From: Spinacia oleracea
Taxonomy: Eukaryota > Streptophyta > Magnoliopsida > Caryophyllales > Amaranthaceae
Length of the DNA stretch: 64,000 nucleotides
Direction: 5' to 3'
NCBI RefSeq assembly: GCF_020520425.1
Contig: NC_079489.1
Coordinates: forward strand, 85,945,810 to 86,009,809
The notes below the pieces were generated by a model. The model made no database searches. It was given only the letters and a program-made list of their open reading frames with translations, and was not told the DNA's origin. Each line of letters opens with the position of its first letter. Within the stretch, counting starts at the first letter, position 1. Of the stretch, positions 57,601 through 64,000 are shown one piece after another. A program made the position numbers and the translations under genes.

Positions 57601-59972
57601 TCAGATTTGCATGCCTAGTAAAGTGCACTACGAACATAGTTCTATACGCCTCTAAGAGAGTGGCTTACATGTATCATGTACGGGATAACTTCCTTTACAC
57701 TACGCTTCTCTTAGTCTCTCTTCTTTTGAATGAATCTTTCCCCATCCACTTTTAAGCACTATTTGCATTTAAGAAAAGAGCAGACGTACCGACACTCCCT
57801 AAAGTTTCTCCAACATGAGAACTAAAGAAACTCATATGGAGGGATTTTAGAATTTCAATCATATGGGTGCAGGAACTTTGTCATGTACTCTTAAAAGGGT
57901 TTAATATGAAATATAAACTAAGATAATTATTTTAGTGTGCATGTTCATTAACCAAAACACTAATCAAAATAAGATGCTTTGAAGAATATTTGGAGTAGGT
58001 AATGGGGCAACAAATGACAAAGTCTTACATGAGAACACAATATTTGACAAGAAGCATCACTCTACTGCCAACCCCTATAACCACCCCCTATAGCCACCCT
58101 ATGCCTGCAACGATAGAAAAACTCCATCCTCAGCACAATAATATTGACTTATGTTTATTGCTCATTTGAATGCATTAATTATGTAGTTGTAATAGTAACT
58201 GAATTAAGGCTATAAATAGTCATGGATGTAATCGGCAGAACACAAGCCTTTGTATGAGAAATATATCAAACACTTTGAGTGTTGTTTAGGTTGAGTATAA
58301 TCTCCCTTTCCCCTTGGTAGTCTTACTGTATCCAAGGTTCCCTTCTCTACTACTTCCTAGTGGTGTTTCTGTATCTAGGAATTAGAGAGCTGTATCGCCG
58401 GAGTAGCCGATCGGCGTGGTGATTAGGTTAATTCTACCCGACCCCTACCCAGTACGGTGTCAACAAAGGGGAAGGAAAAAGAGAGGAGGTAATGAACATT
58501 TAAATATTAACATAAGTTTATGGGTAATTTACTAACACAAATTCTTATTTAGAGGTGGTGTACAATACATCAGTTAACTCAAAATGATAAGTTACCCTTG
58601 ATGTGTAAAAAATATCTAATTTTTGTGATAAATTTTTTCATTATAATAAAACTTATTCCTTCAAAATCAAATAATAATGTATGAAGGTAACTATTTAACC
58701 CTTTAAAATACTTATCTTTTTCACAATATAACGTTAATCAAAACATATTAAAAGTTAATAAGAAAACTGGGTGTTATTCAGGTGTACAATAAATCACCTT
58801 CTGCTTGCAAGACCTTTTGATTTGCTAATTTACACCACATAACCCACAAACTTACCGATTTCATAAAACCATATGTTTAAGGTCCTTTAGGTATCATTGC
58901 TAGTTTTCATGTTTTATAATTTTGAATATCATAGGATCTAGGTTAAATCATGAATGAAAACTATTATTTTTGGTTTCCATATTATTGTCCGTTTTCTAAA
59001 AACCAGAATACTTGAAAATAAAAAAACAATAACAAACTAGCTCCTACATTCTTTTTAAAAAAACCACTCAAGGCTTTACTCCACAATTCCTTGAACCAGA
59101 AACACTCACTTAATAAGTGGACAATCAACACAATAATGTCAACTTACTCTTACTCCATACAAGTATATTTTATTAAGTTCAAGTCTATGTGATGGCCTGA
59201 TGGTTTAGTGCCGATTACAATAATCAACTTCAAGTATTGTACGAGTGTAACAAACTAACAAATACACTCCATCTCATAGTTGGGGCAGACTCCGCGAAAG
59301 AGGTTACTCCATTTTCCAACAAGGCAAAGAAAATGTATACTAATGGCTGGTATTTTCTATGACAATCACCTGTCCAGTCCGGTCCATATCCCCTCACGTT
59401 GACAAGCGTTGTACAAGCCATAAGCAACAGGACTGCAACTAACTTTGGGTGTGATCATAATTCATGGTCACTAAGTTACTACGGTTAGTCCCCTCCCCTA
59501 ATTACTCCTTTATTTCTCAAAATTTATGGTACTGTATAATTTTATCATTCAATTACTCACAAGAAGCCTTTGAAAGTTTTACCAACAAAAACAGCAGCAA
59601 AATTCACTATGACAGCAACGCTAATTTCAAGCAAAACAATGACAAATTCAAACAACATAAGATGCAAATATTCTGTAAAACAATCAAAATTAGAGAACTA
59701 ACTGATTTAGACTTCTTGTCGGAGAGTGAGCAAGTGATGTTACTCCAACGAATAGTCACCGGAAAAACTTTCCTGTCGACTGGTGACTCGCCGGAATCGT
59801 CAAATTCGCTATTCTCGTCGTCGAAGTCGCTCTCCGGAAACAACACAGGACCGGGGCCGGAGAACAACCGGACGAAGAGCGCAGCGGCGACAGCAACCAG
59901 AACTTGGCCGACGCCATTTCCGCCTATTTTTCCGACGATCTCTCCTACCTTCTTCCCGCCGATCCCCACCAT
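45662..59972 (-). CDS. ABCG7: ABC transporter G family half-transporter, ABCG7 type
   Basis: Eleven exons: 59,972-59,703, 57,113-56,923, 56,824-56,677, 56,513-56,381, 53,510-53,309, 53,200-52,927, 52,071-51,940, 49,285-49,065, 48,032-47,820, 47,667-47,583, 46,006-45,662. All ten introns are GT-AG and the frame holds at every join: 737 residues, close to the usual ABCG7 length. ATP-binding domain first: Walker A GPSGSGKT 112-119, Q-loop near 160, signature ISGGEKKR 219-226, Walker B ending ADE 242-244, H-loop His276. The membrane domain follows (residues about 405-655). This nucleotide-binding-then-membrane order is the ABCG half-size layout; two halves pair to pump a substrate. Residues 20-40 are a hydrophobic segment ahead of SGPGPV, typical of the ABCG7 group and possibly a membrane or targeting helix. 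The C-terminal tail has three SEQVE repeats. Substrate is unknown. Confidence 0.95.
46007..47582 (-). other. ABCG7 intron 10
   Basis: 1,576 bp. Contains two direct copies of AAGAATGAAGATTAGCAATA (46,876 and 46,951 region) about 75 bp apart. No element with clear ends. Confidence 0.6.
48033..49064 (-). other. ABCG7 intron 8
   Basis: 1,032 bp, GT-AG. No repeat or gene recognised. Confidence 0.7.
49286..51939 (-). other. ABCG7 intron 7 with transposon pieces
   Basis: 2,654 bp. A hAT-like end (CAGTGACGGACCCAAGAATT near 49,453) starts an unfinished MITE. About 51,034-51,450 has the look of a degraded LTR (TGTTGGGTACTTGTTGAG at one side, CTCTCT/TTCTT-rich end at the other), but no duplication is found. 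Confidence 0.45.
52072..52926 (-). other. ABCG7 intron 6 with a small MITE
   Basis: 855 bp, GT-AG. It contains a MITE-like repeat (52,365-52,640) and otherwise no recognisable feature. Confidence 0.6.
52365..52640. mobile_element. MITE-like repeat with ACAATAAAT ends (copy 1)
   Basis: Inverted short ends (TACAATAAATTTATTG left, TTTATTGTACGCC right). The interior, including CTTTTAATATGTTTTGATTG, reappears in complement at 58,556-58,800 in another intron of the same gene. Confidence 0.5.
53511..56380 (-). other. ABCG7 intron 4 with SINE-like and LTR-like pieces
   Basis: 2,870 bp. Holds a SINE-like body (54,771-54,845), a weaker one ending in poly-T near 54,109-54,122, hAT-like ends around 54,664 and 54,940, and a possible solo LTR (about 55,696-55,911, TGTCAGGGTTT...CCATAACA) without a target duplication. 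Confidence 0.45.
54771..54845 (+). repeat. tRNA-derived SINE-like body
   Basis: Contains TAGTGGTCAAGG (box A-like) and GGGTTCGATTC (box B) at RNA polymerase III promoter spacing. It does not fold as a tRNA and is followed by T-rich sequence. Confidence 0.45.
57246..57477. mobile_element. MITE with CAATAGTAGCTTGGGTCC ends
   Basis: 232 bp. The left arm and the complement of the right arm (CAATAGTGGCTTGCATCC) align for about 45 bp. The target duplication is not clear. Confidence 0.65.
58556..58800. mobile_element. MITE-like repeat with ACAATAAAT ends (copy 2, inverted)
   Basis: GTGTACAATACATCAG left, GGTGTACAATAAATCACC right. The body is the complement of 52,365-52,640. Confidence 0.5.
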
Positions 59973-60547
59973 TTTTCTCTCCTGTGGTAATAGTTGTAAA
60001 TGCAAATTGTGAGTGCTCCGCCCGTTGGTAGTAGAGAGAGAAGGAAGTGGGAGTGAAGATGGTGTTAATTTGATACGGGAGTATTTTGAAAAGAGTTGCG
60101 GAACGTCGTATGAAATTTGTACGAAATCGTGTAAATTTGTCTTTCTTGATAAGAGTTGCTACTTGCTACTCCGTAAAAGGCTAAAAAGCCGAACACGTGT
60201 TGGATTCCAGGATAAGATTTTTCAACACAAAGGTTAACGAAAATTTCCAACGTAATATAAAGAATTACACCTTCCATTACTTGTTTGACTGACATATAGT
60301 TTTAGTGGAGTGAGTTAAATTTATTAAAATAAGATGAAAGTGGAGATAGTGGGTAAATTATTTATTACTCGTAACGTTTGTTAAATTGTCAATGCACAAC
60401 TTTGATCATTAATATATTTAATTCTCTTTAAGCGAAAATTATAAAAAGTTAATATTTTGAAAATATACATTAAGACGAATCTAACTAGATCCCACATGAC
60501 TATGGTTTATCTTGCATATAAATCACCAATAATGGTCAAAGTATAAT
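59973..60547 (-). promoter_or_regulatory. 5' flank and leader of ABCG7
   Basis: The minus strand just before the ATG is pyrimidine-rich (CTTCCTTCTCTCTCTACT near 60,030-60,045), like many plant 5' leaders. It has no upstream ATG in the nearest 90 bases. No TATA box is recognised. The far part (60,330-60,545) is a repeat related to 60,720-60,905. Confidence 0.4.
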
Positions 60548-61060
60548 CTCCCTCCGTTCCGGAAATATCGCATCATGTGTTCTTTACACTATTCACACTA
60601 CGACTTTGGCCACCTTTTGTGATTCGTACGTATTGAAATTTTAGTCATGTGGCGTCATGTTAAATTCGTATCGATATATTATATCTAAATATCAATTTTA
60701 TACTTCCTCTGTTCATTTTTACTCGCAACGTTTGTCACTTTCACGCATGCCAATGCACAACTTTGATTATTAATATCTTTAATTCTTTTTAAGCAAAAAT
60801 TATAAAAAGTTAATATTTTGAAAATCACATTAAGACGAATCTAACAAGATCCCACATGATTATATTTTATCTTACGTATAAATTGCCAACAATGGTCAAA
60901 TTATAATATGTGAATAGTGTAGAAATCACAAACGTTGCGAGTATTAAAAATCGGAGGAAATAATTTTTACTTGCACGCGCGATTTGAGATATTAAGAGTC
61001 AAAGTAATTGTTAGAGGAGTAAAAGTCAACCGTGGTGCGATATTTCCGGAACGAAGGAAG
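60548..61060. mobile_element. Stowaway-like MITE with a second one nested inside
   Basis: Outer ends CTCCCTCCGTTCCGGAAATA and the complement of ATTTCCGGAACGAAGGAAG (outer TA on the right side only). The inner MITE at about 60,703-60,959 runs from CTTCCTCTGTTCATTTTTAC to ATTAAAAATCGGAGGAA. Confidence 0.7.
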
Positions 61061-61069
61061 TATGTGAAT

Positions 61070-61971
61070 TGTAACGCCCTGACTTTTCGATACCTTAATT
61101 ATCGGCAATTAACCGCACTTAGCTCATTATTAGCAGCGGAATTAGGCATAAAATAATCCTGAGACATGTGGGTATGAGCTCACAAATAAAATAATCCTCA
61201 AATAATATTTCTTACATAATACAATATTCCCAAAATAACTATAATTCTATATTCTCATAATAAAAAACTCAATAATAGGATTTCCACAATAAATATTTCT
61301 CATCTCGATATCTCCATAATAAAATATTGACTCCAATAATAACTTTCCTCTTGTGCAACTCGAGCTCCTTAATTGAACTTGTACATCATCATAAAAATAG
61401 AAAACAGGAAAACCACAGAAAAATTCCAAAAATGAGTGGAAAACTCAGTAACATTACTCCAGTCCGTCAAAACGGTTTTATTTTCGAAAATCTTTTGGCA
61501 CATATCAATCACTAGCTTTATTGTTCGGAAATAACTTAATCTCGTTATCTTGAAAACATGTGTCGGCAAGGAATCATTTCCTTTACAGCTCATTGGCAAG
61601 TACAGGCTTTGTTTATAATTAAATATCTTGCACTGCAGTAAATCCTTTTAGAAAGGTAACAATAAATTTCCTCGATTGGTAGTGAATCCAAGAACGATTC
61701 ACGGAAATGAGAGAAAGTGAGCAATTTAAAATGTACGTTTCTTTTAGCGACTTTTATGGTTGTTTTCGAGTATCAAAGTCGAATGGCAAACCGATTGGTG
61801 CTTATGAATTCGAAATACAATGTTGTTTTGAGATCATAAAGCATTGAGTTTAAATGCTCAGCTTTACCAATGGTTAACAACCTAATATCTTTGTCCATTT
61901 AATTCTCGAATGAGTCTAGTCTCTAGACATACGAATAGATCGATGTTTAGAGAACTTTAGAAGCTTCTGGT
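61070..61971 (+). repeat. gypsy LTR-like start, cut by the copia element
   Basis: TGTAACGCCCTGACTTTTCG is a typical beginning of plant chromovirus-type LTRs. About 900 bp follow without a gene, up to the copia end at 61,972. The rest, if any, lies beyond the window. Confidence 0.42.
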
Positions 61972-63337
61972 TGTTAGGTTATGAATAATACAATAAATAT
62001 AATTCATGCGGAAAAACCATAAAGCCAGAATCCAAATTAATTGCCACATAGTCAATTAGCATAATTTAGGTTACATACAATATGATGCGTGCCTACCCTA
62101 GCTGCTCCCGAACCGAATAAGAACAAGTCTTTAGAGCCCCAAACGTTGCCCCTCCGTAGAAAGTCCACAACACGTTGGGATCCGCCTTAGGTTAAACCAA
62201 CTAGGATTTTACTTATGGTTTTATGTATTCGGGTTAGGCTATATTATGTTCTCCCTTGAACAAAATGTAAGTAAAGAATATGATTTTCTATATATATAAT
62301 TATGAGGGCCTAGACTCATATTTATAGGGTAGGAAATAAGGAATTTGAGTCTTATCCAATTAGAATTGTAACATCAATTAAACTCTTAATTAAACCAATT
62401 ATAGTAGGACTGGGAAAACTAATACTTAATCCCAAAGTTACTTGGCAACTAAGTAATCGGACTTTTCTTGGAACCCAAGACGAAGCAACCAATGCAACCA
62501 CAATGGGCCACGCTGGTGCGCGTGCCTGCCTAGGCCCAACCGCAGCCGCAGCTGGCAAAAGGCCCAGCGCGTTGCAGCTTTGTCTTGGCGGGCTGCTTCG
62601 CTGTTGCTGCCTTGCTTGCTGCTCGCGGCCCTTTCTTGTTGGCGCTAGGCTTCGTGCTCAGTGCTATGTGCTCGGCCTTTTTCTTGTCGAGCGATGGGCC
62701 GGCTCGCTTGCCGGCTTGTCGCTCGTCGAGCTTCCGATTCGTTTTTCGATTCCGGAATCCATTTCCGTTTCAAACAAATATTTACGTTTCCATTAATTAT
62801 TTTCGATTCCGGAAATAATTTCCTTTTCCGACAATATTTCCGATTCCGGTAATTTTTCCGACTCCGACAATTTTTCTATTTCCGATAATATTTTCCGATA
62901 CGAACCATGTTTTCGTTTCCGGAAACATCTACGACTTGGATAATACTTATATTTCCGTTATTAACCATATTTCCGTTTCTGGCAATATCTTCATTTCCGG
63001 AGTATTCTTTATATACTTAATTTTCCTTTTGACGATTTCAGCTCCCACTAGAACCGAGATCCGTTGTTTCCGAATGATCATAAATGGAGTACTTAATGAA
63101 TAATATATTCACTTAAATACTTGATCTGTTCACGTACTATTTGTGTGACCCTACGGGTTCAGTAAAGAGTAAGTTGTGGATTAATATTAATAATTCCACT
63201 TGAACTAAAGCGACCTCTAGCTATGCATTCAGTTCACTTGATCTCACTGAATTTTATAACTTGTTAATTAATACTGAACCGCATTTATTAGACTTAGCAT
63301 TAAATGCAGACTTGGACCAAGGGCGTTATTTCCTTTA
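61972..63337 (-). repeat. 3' LTR of minus-strand copia element
   Basis: 1,366 bp. Begins (plus strand) TGTTAGGTTATGAATAATAC and ends GGCGTTATTTCCTTTA. Contains a GC-rich block (about 62,500-62,740), the CGGAAA repeats in complement (62,745-63,010) and a TATA box at 62,319-62,326 on the minus strand, in the same order as the left-hand LTR. Confidence 0.9.
62319..62326 (-). promoter_or_regulatory. TATA box of minus-strand copia LTR
   Basis: TATAAATA on the minus strand, collinear with the TATA box at 2,771 of the related LTR. Confidence 0.6.
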
Positions 63338-64000
63338 GTCTCCCACTTGTCCTTAGGGACAAGTGTGCATTTCCTAATTCCTTTTGTCGCTTGATGCCTG
63401 CTCATGAACATAAGGTAAGAGTAGTCATCCTTATTATGTCCAGAGGTATTTCTCGATTTCAGAGTTCAACTGATCAAATAAACAGATAATCATAGCCTAT
63501 GATTCATCTGAGCACGGCCATGCATTTTTCAATTTCTAGCTCTCCGAGTGGCCTTGTACAACTTTCGGCATCTCATCCCGATTTATGGGAGGAAAATCCC
63601 AATCTTGTGATCTTGAGGTTAGACTTCGTTTGATAGGTGATTACCTGAGCGTTGGCGTTATAGTCTCATTTTACAGTGCGACGCTTGACAACGTCAAAGT
63701 AACCAGTTCTCAAACAAGTAATCTCAAATCACTCAGGTATTGAGGATTAGTATCTAATAATGTAATGAAATTTACTTATGAAAGATTTTCATCTCTTACA
63801 GCAAAGTTTCATAGGTCTGTCCGATACTAATCTTCTGAAGTAAGTATCTATGCAAATGATTGTGACATTGTCATGTCCACATAGTTCAAGAAACAGAACT
63901 ACTAGTCATCTTGCACTCTAGTCGTCTAGCGTTTTCTATGCGTCCACCTTTACAGAAAACTTCCGACCAGGGACCATTTTCAACTTTTGACATTCAAGTT

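Larger units (their letters stand above)
57114..59702 (-). other. ABCG7 intron 1 with a MITE and a possible solo LTR
   Basis: 2,589 bp. Contains the MITE at 57,246-57,477, a copia-type LTR-like stretch ending TACGGTGTCAACA at 58,465 with GGCTATAAATAGTCATGG at about 58,208, and the ACAATAAAT repeat at 58,556-58,800. Large first introns in plants can hold regulatory sequence, but none is recognised. Confidence 0.5.
61972..64000 (-). mobile_element. minus-strand copia element, diverged relative, running off the window
   Basis: LTR at 61,972-63,337, followed by the complement of the polypurine tract (GTCTCCCACTTGTCCTTAGG) and 660 bp of internal 3' region that match the complement of about 10,070-10,737. 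The outer terminal dinucleotide at 63,337 reads TA instead of TG on the element's strand. It is clearly older and more diverged than the element at 1,798. No coding part is inside the window. Confidence 0.9.

Noticed and set aside
59464..60031. 182-codon plus-strand frame
   Set aside because: It is the reverse of ABCG7 exon 1, whose minus-strand frame has clear family sequence.

Overview
This is a stretch of flowering-plant (eudicot) nuclear DNA. It is AT-rich and intergenic-looking, with one large multi-exon gene, GT-AG introns, Ty1/copia and Ty3/gypsy LTR retrotransposons, Helitron ends, Mutator-like, CACTA-like and Stowaway-like elements. No bacterial or organellar features are visible. 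I lean weakly toward a Caryophyllales genome, but nothing here fixes the species.

Left part (1-25,021): one 2.8-kb-class non-autonomous Mutator-like element ('MULE-A copy 1', ends at 41 and 25,021) has been split by two young LTR retrotransposons. A copia element (1,798-12,077) has identical 1,340-bp LTRs, target duplication ATTCT and one intact gag-pol frame. A Tat-type gypsy element (13,513-24,900) has 426-bp LTRs differing at one base, duplication GTTAC and two RNase H domains. Its pol is broken by a small deletion in reverse transcriptase. It carries a 46-bp tandem array and, on the opposite strand, a six-exon gene of about 990 codons. A second, uninterrupted MULE-A copy (28,591-31,400) preserves the empty site of both insertions.

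Middle (25,022-45,661): a graveyard of small and mid-size DNA transposons. Helitron-like units lie head to tail with their 3' ends pointing left. There are three CACTA-like elements with ACGACGGG-type arms, several Stowaway-like MITEs, a 5.1-kb TIR element with a 9-bp duplication set at a Helitron/Helitron junction, and a 387-bp foldback MULE with a perfect 9-bp duplication. A broken two-exon receptor-like kinase piece is the only cellular gene remnant I can name here.

Right part (45,662-59,972, minus strand): a complete 11-exon, 737-residue ABCG half-transporter, by sequence the ABCG7 type. All exon joins keep frame and all introns are GT-AG. Its long introns hold MITEs, SINE-like and LTR-like pieces. 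Upstream are nested Stowaway-like repeats and a gypsy LTR-like start. The window ends inside a second, diverged, minus-strand relative of the left-hand copia family (61,972 onward).

The only gene likely to serve the plant is the ABC transporter. The rest is mobile DNA whose nesting gives a relative timeline: MULE-A first, then the copia and gypsy insertions; Helitron units first, then the 5.1-kb MULE and the CACTA/Stowaway insertions.
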